From positions 1-36,232 of the forward strand of contig DJAN01000288.1 of assembly GCA_002429615.1 (NCBI GenBank): 36,232 bases of DNA, given 5' to 3'. Shown here piece after piece: positions 26,556 to 35,214 of this stretch (position 1 is its first letter; the number at the start of each line of letters is the position of its first letter). A model generated the notes under the pieces. The model was not told the DNA's origin. It saw only the letters and a list, made by a program, of their open reading frames with translations, and did no database searches. The position numbers were made by a program, and so were the translations under genes. The DNA comes from Lysobacteraceae bacterium UBA6001 (GTDB lineage Bacteria; Pseudomonadota; Gammaproteobacteria; Xanthomonadales; Xanthomonadaceae).

Positions 26556-28250
26556 ATGCAGCACAGGGATGACGTTGGTTTCGGGCAGAGGGAAGAAGGG
26601 CAGGCAAGTCCGGTAGATCAGATCGACGCACTGCTGGTGGAGGCGTTTGACAGGGCCGCCTTTTCGCAGGGGCTGCAGGAAGATGCCTCGTCCCTGCCGG
26701 CGAGCACTTCGCGGCACGCGCTGCGTCAGCAGCGTTTCCAGGAGCTGCTGGACAGCAGCCGCCAGCAGGTGCTGCAGCAGATCATCGGGCCGTTCGGCCT
26801 GACCACGTTGATGTTCGACGACAAGCAGGGTGGCAACGTCACCACCCAGTTCAACGCGGAAAAGGACATCTACGCCCGCGAGTCCGAGCAGTACCGCCGC
26901 AAGGAGTACGCCTACGAGACCGCCAGGCGGAAAAAGATGCGCGAGGCGGTACGCAGCGGGCAGATGAACTCCAATGAGTTCACCGATACCTACACCGGCG
27001 AAAAGGCCGCCACCAAGCGCGATAACGGCAACGGCAAGCTGGTGATGAACGCTGAGCTGGATCACACCATCCCGCTCAAGCAGGCGCACCGGGAAGGTGG
27101 CTGGATGCTGGACAAGGCCGAGCGCACCGCGCTCAGCTCCGATCCGGGCAATCTCAATTACACGACGATGGAGAACAACCGCGAGAAGGGCCACAGGTCC
27201 GCGGAGTCGTCGCTGTCCAGCGAGAAGGGCTACGACGAGAACCTGACCAAACCGGTCATCGAGAAGGCGCGTTCGGCGGTCGACAACCACCTGCCGACCT
27301 TGGGCGAGCGCGCGCAATACCACGCGGGACGGCTGGTGGTTACCGGCGCGGAGCAGGCTGGCCGCAATGCGTTGCGCAAGGCCATGGGCGTGGTGATGCA
27401 CGAGTTCGTCAACGGCTCGTTCGTGGAGGTGGTGCGGATCGTGCGCGAGCCCGAGGCCAAGGTAAGCCTGGTCGACCAGATTCTTGCCGCCCTGAAGCGG
27501 GTGATGACGCGGGTGCTGGGCAAGCTGCGCGCGGCATTGAAAGCGCTGCTGGTCGGTGGCGTCGAAGGCTTCGTGTCGAACCTGATGACCTTCATCATCA
27601 ATACCTTCGTGACGACGTCGGCGAAGGTGGTCACGGTGATCCGCGAAGGGGCGGGGAGCCTGTTCCAGGCCGTCAAGATGCTGGTGGCGCCGGCCGAAGG
27701 CCGCTCGTCGATGGATATCGCACGCGACGTGACCAAGGTGTTGGCCGGTGTGGTCACCACCAGCCTGGGCCTGTTGCTGGAGCAGTCCGTCAACGGCTTC
27801 TTGATCGGTATCCCGCTGCTGGCACCGCTGGCGGGCATTCTCTCGCCGGTGATCACCGCGATCCTCACCGGCCTGATGGCGGCGTTGGTGGTGTACGGCA
27901 TCGATCGCTTGTTCGATGTGCTGTCCTCGCCGGGAACCGAGCAGCTGCAGGCGCAGCTGGAGGGCCTAGAGGCCGATGCGCGGCTTGGCGAGATCCTGGC
28001 GGGGCTGGTGGCCAGCCAGGCGGAGATGGTCGCCGCCAACCTGGAGCTGTCGCGGATGAATGCCGCATTGGCGGAGACGTTCTCGGCGAACTCACGGGCG
28101 TTGGACCAGGCGCACGACGCTACGCAGCAGGCCGGTGACGCCTATCTGCGTTCGGGTGCCGCGCTGGAGTCGGCCGGTGCTTCGACGCTGATGCTGGAGG
28201 CGGAGATGACTGCATTTTTCACGGATATGGAACTGGAAGGAAAGGAATGA
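26556..28250 (+). CDS. HNH-like nuclease domain protein with membrane segments, unknown function
   Basis: This is a 564-residue protein that I cannot assign to a named family. The N-terminal part (about 1-135) is helical and charged. Residues about 140-215 look like an HNH (His-Me finger) nuclease core: TDTYTGEK (about 143-150), AELDHTIPL with D169-H170, then DPGNLNYT with N199, then MENNREKGH with N208 and K211. This order and spacing match HNH domains whose zinc cysteines are lost. Two hydrophobic regions follow, about 328-352 and 395-450 (GVVTTSLGLLL, then LLAPLAGILSPVITAILTGLMAALVVY). The C-terminus (461-560) is predicted long helix. There is no signal peptide. The ATG has AGGGAAG upstream; a GTG two codons earlier is possible. 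The next gene starts within its stop codon, so the two products probably act together. Confidence 0.78.
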   Translation: MQHRDDVGFGQREEGQASPVDQIDALLVEAFDRAAFSQGLQEDASSLPASTSRHALRQQRFQELLDSSRQQVLQQIIGPFGLTTLMFDDKQGGNVTTQFNAEKDIYARESEQYRRKEYAYETARRKKMREAVRSGQMNSNEFTDTYTGEKAATKRDNGNGKLVMNAELDHTIPLKQAHREGGWMLDKAERTALSSDPGNLNYTTMENNREKGHRSAESSLSSEKGYDENLTKPVIEKARSAVDNHLPTLGERAQYHAGRLVVTGAEQAGRNALRKAMGVVMHEFVNGSFVEVVRIVREPEAKVSLVDQILAALKRVMTRVLGKLRAALKALLVGGVEGFVSNLMTFIINTFVTTSAKVVTVIREGAGSLFQAVKMLVAPAEGRSSMDIARDVTKVLAGVVTTSLGLLLEQSVNGFLIGIPLLAPLAGILSPVITAILTGLMAALVVYGIDRLFDVLSSPGTEQLQAQLEGLEADARLGEILAGLVASQAEMVAANLELSRMNAALAETFSANSRALDQAHDATQQAGDAYLRSGAALESAGASTLMLEAEMTAFFTDMELEGKE

Positions 28251-29005
28251 GCGACATCATCGAAAAAATGGCCCTGGTGCAGGTGCCGGAAGATTTCCTG
28301 CATCGGATCGATGTCGATGCGGTGGTCGCGCGGATGCACAGGAATTTCCGCAAGCTGGATTCGCTGAAGAACTTCCGTAACGAACACGAGCAGCGCAATG
28401 CGTTCATGCGCTGGTGGGACAACGACAAGCTGGAAGGCGCGCAGCTGGATGCGCAGGAGCTGCAGGCCGAGTTCTCCAAGTCGCTATCGCAGCTGATGAT
28501 GATCGTGCTGCTGCATTCGCAGCGGATCGCCTCGCAGCAGCGCCAGATCGGCGTGCAGCAGACGGCGCTGGCGGGGCAGGCGGACGCGCTGGCGGAGCAG
28601 ACCGGGGCCCTGGCCGCGCAGCAAGTGGCGCTGAAGGAACAGGCCGAGGCGCTGGAGACGCTGGTGGTGGACTACGTGGCGCTGCGTGGGCTCACGGAAG
28701 ACGGTGCGCGTGAGCTGATGCGGGTGGCGACGGAAGTGAAGAATGCGCGGGAGAGCCTGCTGCAGCGGTTCGATACGGCGCTGGCGCGGGTGGAGGCGAC
28801 CGTGGCGGTTGTGGGTGAGCGCCATGTGGCGCTGGAGCGGGCGCAGGTGCGGTTGGATGAGGTGCAGGTGGAGATGGGGGTTGGGGTGGATGAGGCCCGG
28901 GTGGCGGTGCGAAAGTTGCAGCAGCAGGTTCGGGGGATGAAGATTGCGGTGATTGGATTAGGGGTTGCGGTAGTGGGATTGCTGGGGTGGCAGGTGTTTT
29001 CCTGA
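28247..29005 (+). CDS. Coiled-coil tail-anchored membrane protein, partner of the HNH-like protein
   Basis: The 252-residue product overlaps the preceding stop by four bases (ATGA) with AAGGA upstream, so it is translationally coupled. The N-terminal part (1-90) is soluble (VPEDFLHRIDVDAVVARMHRNFRKLDSLKNF). Heptad-rich helices occupy about 90-140 (repeated QQ/LA/EQ pattern: QTALAGQADALAEQTGALAA) and about 160-230. A single hydrophobic C-terminal segment (about 231-249, MKIAVIGLGVAVVGLLGW) ends two residues from the stop, giving a tail anchor with the bulk in the cytoplasm. No enzymatic motif is seen. The 3' third is strongly G-rich on the coding strand. Confidence 0.8.
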   Translation: MSDIIEKMALVQVPEDFLHRIDVDAVVARMHRNFRKLDSLKNFRNEHEQRNAFMRWWDNDKLEGAQLDAQELQAEFSKSLSQLMMIVLLHSQRIASQQRQIGVQQTALAGQADALAEQTGALAAQQVALKEQAEALETLVVDYVALRGLTEDGARELMRVATEVKNARESLLQRFDTALARVEATVAVVGERHVALERAQVRLDEVQVEMGVGVDEARVAVRKLQQQVRGMKIAVIGLGVAVVGLLGWQVFS

Positions 29006-29032
29006 AGTGAGTGGATAGTCAACGAGACATTT

Positions 29033-29479
29033 ATGCGCCATTTCCGTATCACTATGGTTTTCGTATTGGCCTATGCGGCCCTTCTTTCGGCCTGTGCTAC
29101 GCGACCCACACCGGTGGCCGAAGTCCAGCCGATACCCGCAGATCGCGTTGTGGCGTTCGAGGCGGCTGATGCCGGTGCGGATTCTGCGCGGCTGACCTTC
29201 ATCCGCGACAAGGGGATGATCAACTCCGGCTGCTATGCCGGCCTCTATATCAACGGCACCTTGGCCGGCCGCGTCGGTACCAGCGAGACAGCCACGTTTA
29301 CTGTGCCGTCGGGCGAGGTGCAGATTCGAGTGGCTCGTGATCCCCAGGGTCGCGGCCTGTGCGCCACCCTCAAAGACCACTGGACCCAGCGCGAGACGGT
29401 CCTCAAGCCTGGGCAGCACAAGACCATGCGCATCGCGTACAGCTCCGAAGGCGTGGCCGACGTCATGCCGATGGACTGA
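29033..29479 (+). CDS. Putative lipoprotein of unknown function
   Basis: This 148-residue protein has a clear lipoprotein signal: hydrophobic MVFVLAYAALL followed by the lipobox LSAC (C20-21 region). The mature part contains SARLTFIRDKGMINSGCYAGLYINGTLAGRVG, which resembles the DUF2846-type small beta domain in envelope lipoproteins that display AR-x-x-x-IRD motifs. It starts 27 bases after the coiled-coil gene and could be cotranscribed, but such lipoproteins are common elsewhere, so a link to the HNH-like pair is uncertain. Function unknown. Confidence 0.8.
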   Translation: MRHFRITMVFVLAYAALLSACATRPTPVAEVQPIPADRVVAFEAADAGADSARLTFIRDKGMINSGCYAGLYINGTLAGRVGTSETATFTVPSGEVQIRVARDPQGRGLCATLKDHWTQRETVLKPGQHKTMRIAYSSEGVADVMPMD

Positions 29480-29627
29480 TCTAACCTGGCCAGATAGGCC
29501 TTAGCACGGGCCGGCTTACCGCGACTGATAACAGGCTCTCCATTGTCGCGTGAATGGTCGGGCCATGGGGGCGGCGAGTCGCGCGCCTCATCCGGTAGGC
29601 TGTCCGTAAACTGGCCCGGCCTTGCCG

Positions 29628-29669
29628 TAAGGCAAAGGTTGTGCCTCGGGTGCAGCATTTGCCTATCCG
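29628..29669. repeat. 42-bp repeat, copy 1
   Basis: It shares AGGCAAAGGTTGT, CCTC and TTTGCCTATCCG with 31184-31225 at identical spacing over 42 bases. The two copies bracket about 1.5 kb containing two small unknown genes. In this copy the internal complementarity is degraded compared with copy 2. Confidence 0.7.
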
Positions 29670-29693
29670 CACATTGCTGATCGGATAGGCAAA
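29658..29693. repeat. Inverted repeat with 12-bp perfect arms
   Basis: TTTGCCTATCCG and CGGATAGGCAAA are exact reverse complements separated by 12 bases. The left arm is the end of the 42-bp repeat, so the right arm is an inverted third partial copy of its end. Confidence 0.7.
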
Positions 29694-29914
29694 GTATGTT
29701 CCGGTCTGTAGGCACTGCTTGTTCTAAGCGGCTCGCGTGCGAACGAACTATGACGACAGCTGGAGCCATAGTTTGTGTGATGTGGGGGAAATAAAATGCT
29801 TACATACCCCGCGCGCGCTGCATGCGACGCCTCCGTGAGGCGAAGCCGCTGCCGCCCGCGACCAGAGGCCAGCCCGCGTTCTCACAATCAGTACCAGTAG
29901 CTCGCCGGAGGCGC

Positions 29915-30003
29915 TACACTAAACCCACGACTCTCCCCTTGTCGCGCCATTAGGTTGGTTCTACGGCTTGGGGCGAAAAAGCCGCCGGAGGGCGGCTTTT
30001 TCA
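29915..30003 (+). ncRNA. Possible small RNA ending in a strong terminator
   Basis: TACACT at 29915-29920 is a possible -10 box, and about 80 bases later there is a canonical Rho-independent terminator. No open frame with a ribosome site lies between them. A convincing -35 box is lacking, so this is only a candidate for a short untranslated transcript. Confidence 0.25.
29976..30001 (+). terminator. Rho-independent terminator
   Basis: The perfect inverted repeat AAAAAGCCGCC-GGAG-GGCGGCTTTTT has a GC stem, tetraloop and T-run. It is symmetric and could act in both directions. It does not directly follow any annotated gene, which is why an upstream small RNA was considered. Confidence 0.85.
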
Positions 30004-30340
30004 TGCGTGATTTCAGGGGGTCGTATCGGAGGGATAAATCACTGCTGCACACCACTCGTGCCTCATGCCACCTTGGTCTTGCCGCAGAACTCCTTTCCTT
30101 TGTCTGTTCGGATCATCTGTGGCAGACGGGGGTGAACGCCACCCGTCCTACTGAATTGGCGGGGCATGGGGTGATTTAGGCCCCCGACTTATGGCGGACC
30201 GACGAGCGTGGCCTCGCGAAGTGGCGATCGCGAACGCCGTTGGCGACAACCCAAGGTGGATTCGACTTGGAGAAGATCAACATGCAGGCCGATGACTCAT
30301 TGACTAGTATGTGTGCCGCAAGCGCAAGTGGCGGATTGCC
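30004..30340. other. Intergenic stretch, nothing recognised
   Basis: No coding frame with a plausible start and product is seen between the terminator and the small lipoprotein gene. Base composition falls toward the right end. No repeat or RNA structure stands out. Confidence 0.4.
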
Positions 30341-30361
30341 ATGCGGAGATTAGAGAGGGGG

Positions 30362-30802
30362 GTGCGATTGGAAGTCTGGCGCATTCCTCTTGTCTTCGTG
30401 ATCTGTGCGACGATGTCGTGCAGTAGCGAGAAGCAGGGTTTTCGAGCTGTTTCTGTCGAAGATCTGCTGGCTTCCCAAGCTCAGTTTGCAGGAGAGGATC
30501 TGGCGGTGCATGGGTGCTTGAAGGCAAATCCTCATGGATTGCTACTCAAGAAGTGCGATTTGAGTGGGCATGGCGTTTCCGTTGTTTTTTCAGAAGATGC
30601 TCAGGGAAAGCTGGAGACGTTCTTGCTGGGTAGTGCCATGAGGTCAGAAATTGAAGCGGGGCATCCTCTGGTCGGCACGGTGTGCGGAAGGTATTCCCAA
30701 ACCGGCGATGGAGAGGATCGCTGGATTGACGTTGATTCGTTCTCGATCAACGGTCGATCGTATGGCGAAAGTTCCTACTGCGGCGCGGCAGGTGCCCGCT
30801 AA
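30362..30802 (+). CDS. Putative small lipoprotein, unknown function
   Basis: A GTG start preceded by GAGAGGGG gives 146 residues; an in-frame ATG at 30341 is the alternative with a weaker ribosome site. The N-terminus (RLEVWRIPLVFVICATMSC) has a charged start, a hydrophobic core and a cysteine followed by SSEK, compatible with a lipoprotein although MSC is not an ideal lipobox. The mature domain contains VSVEDLLASQAQFAGEDLAVHG and four further cysteines, and reads VHGCLKANPHGLLLKKC then VGTVCGRY, resembling a small OB-like beta domain. I do not recognise the family. GC is low for the window, suggesting acquisition. Confidence 0.65.
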   Translation: MRLEVWRIPLVFVICATMSCSSEKQGFRAVSVEDLLASQAQFAGEDLAVHGCLKANPHGLLLKKCDLSGHGVSVVFSEDAQGKLETFLLGSAMRSEIEAGHPLVGTVCGRYSQTGDGEDRWIDVDSFSINGRSYGESSYCGAAGAR

Positions 30803-31091
30803 GCTGTTGCTTTTTGGTGCCTGGATTTTCGTCTTGCGCTTCTACTCGGAGTCGAGCTATTCCATATGGGCGCAGAGGCAGGCGCTTCTGCGGTGTGCTG
30901 GAGCCGGGGGCTTGGGGTGGAGTTGTTTGAGACAGACCAGGCGGGAGCACTATCGCTGGCCACGTTTAACGGGAGCCGATAGCACCTCGTATGTCGCGAA
31001 GGGCCGCTTTTGGCTGATTGCTGGGATTGACGAAGGGGCGGGCCGCTCTATGTTGATGCTTCAGCGCCAAGGTAAGTTGCTCGAATCTTAG
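30762..31091 (+). CDS. Doubtful small ORF, possible membrane protein
   Basis: This 109-residue frame overlaps the end of the preceding gene by 41 bases. It begins MAKVPTAARQVPAKLLLFGAW, has one hydrophobic stretch (LLLFGAWIFVL) and then a basic/aromatic region (RREHYRWPRLTG) ending GRSMLMLQRQGKLLES. No strong ribosome site precedes it. It could be a real small protein coupled to the gene before it, or chance coding. I see no homologous family. Confidence 0.35.
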   Translation: MAKVPTAARQVPAKLLLFGAWIFVLRFYSESSYSIWAQRQALLRCAGAGGLGWSCLRQTRREHYRWPRLTGADSTSYVAKGRFWLIAGIDEGAGRSMLMLQRQGKLLES

Positions 31092-31183
31092 GCCCCATGG
31101 CGTAAGTCGCCTTCGACACTCAACCGAATAGGGTCGATGGATGGCTTCTACTTTGACGTGAGGCAAAGGTCGTGCCCGTCGAA

Positions 31184-31225
31184 ATAGGCAAAGGTTGTAC
31201 CTCAGCCACAACCTTTGCCTATCCG
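31184..31225. repeat. 42-bp repeat, copy 2, with a perfect 15-bp hairpin
   Basis: ATAGGCAAAGGTTGT (31184-31198) and ACAACCTTTGCCTAT (31208-31222) are exact reverse complements with a 9-base loop. Together with the following CCG this is the second copy of the repeat at 29628. A further partial copy (GAGGCAAAGGTCGTGCC) begins at 31160. It lies just upstream of the frm promoter and could also insulate it. Confidence 0.75.
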
Positions 31226-31244
31226 CTCACAGGCATCCCCACGC

Positions 31245-31284
31245 TTGCCATTCCCCGCCCAGCCAATATACTGCCCCCCAGTAT
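31245..31284 (+). promoter_or_regulatory. frmRAB promoter and FrmR operator
   Basis: A sigma-70 promoter is seen as TTGCCA (31245-31250), 16 bases, TATACT (31267-31272). The -10 overlaps ATACT-G-CCCCCC-AGTAT (31268-31284), an inverted repeat around a C6 tract. This is the TACT-N-C6-AGTA arrangement (reverse of TACT-G6-N-AGTA) recognised by RcnR/FrmR-type DUF156 repressors. It lies 20 bases before the frmR start, so FrmR would block its own operon until formaldehyde is present. Confidence 0.85.
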
Positions 31285-31303
31285 CTGGCAGGCCCTCCCA
31301 CCC

Positions 31304-31579
31304 ATGCCCCATTCCCCCGAAGAAAAAAAGCGCGTGCTCACCCGCGTGCGGCGCATCCGTGGCCAGTGCGACGGCCTGGAGCGCGCGCTTGAAGCCGGCG
31401 CGGACTGCGGCCCGGTACTGCAGCAGATCGCCGCCCTCCGCGGCGCGGTCAACGGCCTGATGTCCGAAGTCCTCGAAGCCCACATCCGCGAAGACTTCGG
31501 CCAGCCCGCGCAGTCCGATGCCCAGCGCTCCGAGCGCGTGCAGGAACTGCTCGGCCTGGTCCGCTCCTATCTCAAATAA
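31304..31579 (+). CDS. frmR: Formaldehyde-responsive transcriptional repressor FrmR
   Basis: This is a 91-residue all-helical CsoR/RcnR-family (DUF156) repressor. The start [21 protein letters not shown] matches FrmR closely. Pro2 and Cys35 (GADCGPV), which are cross-linked by formaldehyde in E. coli FrmR, are both present, as are H60 and nearby glutamates (EAHIRED). When modified, the protein leaves DNA and the operon is expressed. It is the first gene of frmRAB, and a matching operator overlaps the promoter just upstream. Confidence 0.94.
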   Translation: MPHSPEEKKRVLTRVRRIRGQCDGLERALEAGADCGPVLQQIAALRGAVNGLMSEVLEAHIREDFGQPAQSDAQRSERVQELLGLVRSYLK

Positions 31580-32746
<1,167 letters not shown>

Positions 32747-32755
32747 GCCGCCGCC

Positions 32756-33589
32756 ATGCAACGCATCGAACAACACGCCTGCTTCGGCGGCCAGCAGGAA
32801 GTCTGGCAGCATCGCTCCGAGCTGCTCAGCTGCGACATGCGCTTCAGCGTCTACCTGCCGCCGCAGGCGGCGCAGGGCGCGAAGCTGCCGGTGCTGTACT
32901 GGCTGTCCGGCCTCACCTGCACCGAGCAGAACTTCATCACCAAGGCCGGCGCACAGCGCTATGCGGCCGAGCACGGCGTCATCCTGGTCGGGCCGGATAC
33001 CAGCCCACGGGGCGATGACGTGGCCGATGCCGAGGGTTACGACCTCGGCAAGGGCGCGGGCTTCTACGTCAATGCGACGCAGGCGCCGTGGGCGGCGCAT
33101 TACCGCATGTACGACTACGTGGTGGACGAGCTGCCGACGCTGGTGGAAGCGAACTTCCCGGCCAGCGACGCGCGCGGCATCTTCGGCCATTCGATGGGCG
33201 GGCATGGCGCGCTGGTGATCGGCCTGCGCAATCCGTCGCGTTATCGCAGCGTGTCGGCGTTCTCGCCGATCGTGTCGCCGTCGCAGGTGCCGTGGGGCGA
33301 GAAGGCGTTGACCGCGTATCTGGGCGAGGATCGTGCAACGTGGCAGGAATACGATGCCACCGCGCTGGTGGCGCACGGCTATGCGCGCACGCCGCTGCTG
33401 GTGGACCAGGGCGGGGCGGATGAGTTCCTGGAAGGCCAGCTACGCCCACAGCTGTTGCAGGCAGCGGCGGAGGCGTCGAATCATCCGCTGACGCTGCGGA
33501 TGCAGCCGGGCTATGACCACAGCTATTACTTCATCGCCAGTTTCATTGGCGAGCACGTGGCGTGGCACGCAAAGGCTCTGAAGGCCTGA
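32756..33589 (+). CDS. frmB: S-formylglutathione hydrolase
   Basis: This 277-residue esterase-D-family hydrolase splits S-formylglutathione into formate and glutathione, completing formaldehyde detoxification. The alpha/beta-hydrolase triad is S146 (GHSMGG), D222 (GGADEF) and H255 (GYDHSYYF). The family motifs WLSGLTCTEQNF and SPRGDDVADAEGYDLGKGAGFYV are complete. The ATG lies 10 bases after the frmA stop. It is the last gene of frmRAB, and REP elements follow at once. Confidence 0.96.
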   Translation: MQRIEQHACFGGQQEVWQHRSELLSCDMRFSVYLPPQAAQGAKLPVLYWLSGLTCTEQNFITKAGAQRYAAEHGVILVGPDTSPRGDDVADAEGYDLGKGAGFYVNATQAPWAAHYRMYDYVVDELPTLVEANFPASDARGIFGHSMGGHGALVIGLRNPSRYRSVSAFSPIVSPSQVPWGEKALTAYLGEDRATWQEYDATALVAHGYARTPLLVDQGGADEFLEGQLRPQLLQAAAEASNHPLTLRMQPGYDHSYYFIASFIGEHVAWHAKALKA

Positions 33590-33599
33590 GCCAACCTCC

Positions 33600-33743
33600 T
33601 GTAGGAGCGGCTTCAGCCGCGACCGGAAGTCGTCGGCGCCTGGGCCTATCCTGCCGCCTCAAACCGTCGGGGCTGAAGCCCCTCCCACAATAGGCCTTCC
33701 TTGCAGGAGCGGCTTTCTTTGTGGGAGGGGCTTCAGCCCCGAC
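33600..33743. repeat. REP elements, including a perfect 25-bp inverted pair
   Basis: GTAGGAGCGGCTTCAGCCGC (from 33601) is a typical REP hairpin. Downstream, GTCGGGGCTGAAGCCCC... (33666-33690) and its exact reverse complement TTGTGGGAGGGGCTTCAGCC... (33719-33743) form an inverted pair with a 28-base spacer that contains a half REP (GCAGGAGCGGCTTTC). This is a BIME-like cluster between convergent genes, where such repeats often end transcripts. No REP-associated transposase is in the window. Confidence 0.85.
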
Positions 33744-33770
33744 TTCATCCGCAGCCAGCGGCTGCCCAGC

Positions 33771-34109
33771 TCAGCGAACGTTCCGCAGTTCCCAATGCTT
33801 CCCGGCCAGCACATGCATGCGGTGCTTGAGGATGTCACCCGGAATGGAGGTCGTCGCCACCAGGTTGATGCGCAGATCCGCCTGCTGCCCGGTCACGGTC
33901 GCGGCCGGGTCGGTAATGCCCATGCTCGGGTCGACCTCATCCGGATCGGGCTGCAGCGCCAGCCAGCGCTGGAACCAGGCCGGGTCGGCCAAGGCATCGC
34001 GCAGCTGCTCGGCGAACGCGTCGGCGCCGTGCGCGGTAAAGCTCACGCTGGGTTCGCCGCCACGCGCCTGGGCCGGATCGGGAAGGCTGATCGAATAACT
34101 CACGGACAT
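33771..34109 (-). CDS. Small protein of unknown function
   Basis: This 112-residue protein starts at MSVSYSISLPDPAQARGG, fixed by AGAGGAA; a longer frame to 34238 overlaps DegV. It has no signal peptide or membrane segment. It contains AFAEQLRDALADPAWFQRWLALQPDPDEVDPSMG and ends KHRMHVLAGKHWELRNVR. The sequence looks conserved and well coded, but I do not recognise the family. It lies 67 bases after the degV stop on the same strand and may share its transcript. Confidence 0.75.
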   Translation of the reverse strand: MSVSYSISLPDPAQARGGEPSVSFTAHGADAFAEQLRDALADPAWFQRWLALQPDPDEVDPSMGITDPAATVTGQQADLRINLVATTSIPGDILKHRMHVLAGKHWELRNVR

Positions 34110-34176
34110 TGCAGATTCCTCTTTGGACGACACAGCGTAGCGCCGCCGCCCGCGTGGGCGGCGTGACGATACGCCA

Positions 34177-35121
34177 TCAGGCGCTGAACGAATGCGGGTC
34201 GGCGGCGAAGCCGACGGCCACGGCGCCCTTGCCGACATTGACCATGCCGGTCAGGCTCATCACGCTTTCCAGCATCAGCACGTTCTTCTCCGTGCAGGCG
34301 TCCTTGAGCGCGTTGTAGCCGGGCAGCGCACGCAGCTCGGCCAGCTCGCCGCCGTAGCCCAGGCACACCGTCGGCGTCATCAGGCCCTCGCGCACCTTGC
34401 GCGCGGCGAACTCGAACAGCTTCTGCACCGACGGCTCGAACCCCTTTAGCTTGGCCACCGGCTCGGTATTGCCGCGATACGCGCGCAGCACCGGCTTGAT
34501 GTCCAGCGCGCTACCCAGCGCGGCGCTGATCAGGCCGACGCTGCGGTCGCCCTTGGCGCGCGCACGGTTGCGCAGGTAGTACAGGTCGCGCGGAATCATG
34601 TAGCCGTAGGTGTTCTCGGCCAGCTGCTCCAGCCGTGCGCGGATCTGCGCCACGTTGGCGCCTTCATCGCGCATGCGCACCGCTTCCACCGCGGTGATGC
34701 CCTGGCCGGCGAACAGGTTGAGCGTGTCGATCACCCGCAGCGCGAACGGCGAGTTGTGTCCCGCCGCCTGCCGTACCGGCTTGTAGTCGTTGAGGATCGC
34801 GAAGCTGGCCTGCATCGCGTTCTCGTGGATCTGGCTGCGCAGCTTGGAGATGGTCAGGCAGAACACGTGGTCGTAGTCGATCACCAGCCGGTCCAGGAAC
34901 AGGTCGCGGATCTGGTTGACCGAGAACGGCGTGGTCTCCGCCTCATGGCCGCGCTCGGCCACGTGGGCCTGCAGGAAGCTCAGCGTGGCCTCCTCGTCGC
35001 GATGATCGGCCAGTACCGCCTCGCCGATCCTGACGCTGATCGGAAGCAGCACGATATTGTGCTTTTCGATGTAGTCCACGGGCAGATCGCAAGCCGAATC
35101 CACCACGATGCCAATACGCAT
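34177..35121 (-). CDS. DegV family fatty-acid-binding protein
   Basis: This 314-residue cytosolic protein has two alpha/beta domains of the DegV type, which bind a fatty acid (FakB-like). The opening MRIGIVVDSACDLP is the family signature, and TTPFSVNQIRDLF and KGDRSVGLISAALGSALDIKPVLRAYRG are conserved lid and binding segments. GGAGGGG precedes the ATG. The length and the IPRDLYYLRNRARAKG region place it in the longer proteobacterial group rather than the classical FakB1/B2 of Gram-positives, so partnership with a FakA-like kinase is uncertain. Confidence 0.93.
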   Translation of the reverse strand: MRIGIVVDSACDLPVDYIEKHNIVLLPISVRIGEAVLADHRDEEATLSFLQAHVAERGHEAETTPFSVNQIRDLFLDRLVIDYDHVFCLTISKLRSQIHENAMQASFAILNDYKPVRQAAGHNSPFALRVIDTLNLFAGQGITAVEAVRMRDEGANVAQIRARLEQLAENTYGYMIPRDLYYLRNRARAKGDRSVGLISAALGSALDIKPVLRAYRGNTEPVAKLKGFEPSVQKLFEFAARKVREGLMTPTVCLGYGGELAELRALPGYNALKDACTEKNVLMLESVMSLTGMVNVGKGAVAVGFAADPHSFSA

Positions 35122-35214
35122 TGCCCCCTCCGGCTGTTGCGTGTGTTGATGCTGGTTTGTGAAAGCTATCCCAAAAATGGGGTCGGGCGTAAGCGGGGAA
35201 CCCTGACGGGACCG

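Larger units (their letters stand above)
29480..29914. other. Intergenic stretch without a convincing gene; repeat-containing
   Basis: Frames here are short and have no recognisable product. The stretch holds one copy of a 42-bp repeat (29628-29669), an overlapping inverted repeat (29658-29693), and a 7-base inverted repeat AACTATG...CATAGTT (29746-29773). A small GCCTC-CGT-GAGGC hairpin lies near 29828. I see no tRNA or known RNA fold. Confidence 0.5.

Noticed and set aside
29955..30179. 74-codon plus-strand frame
   Set aside because: It runs through a perfect Rho-independent terminator (KKPPEGGFF is the translated hairpin) and has no ribosome site.
29628..31225. Integron-like attC sites or a CRISPR array
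   Set aside because: The repeats are not regularly spaced, do not carry GTTRRRY cores, and no integrase or cas gene is in the window.
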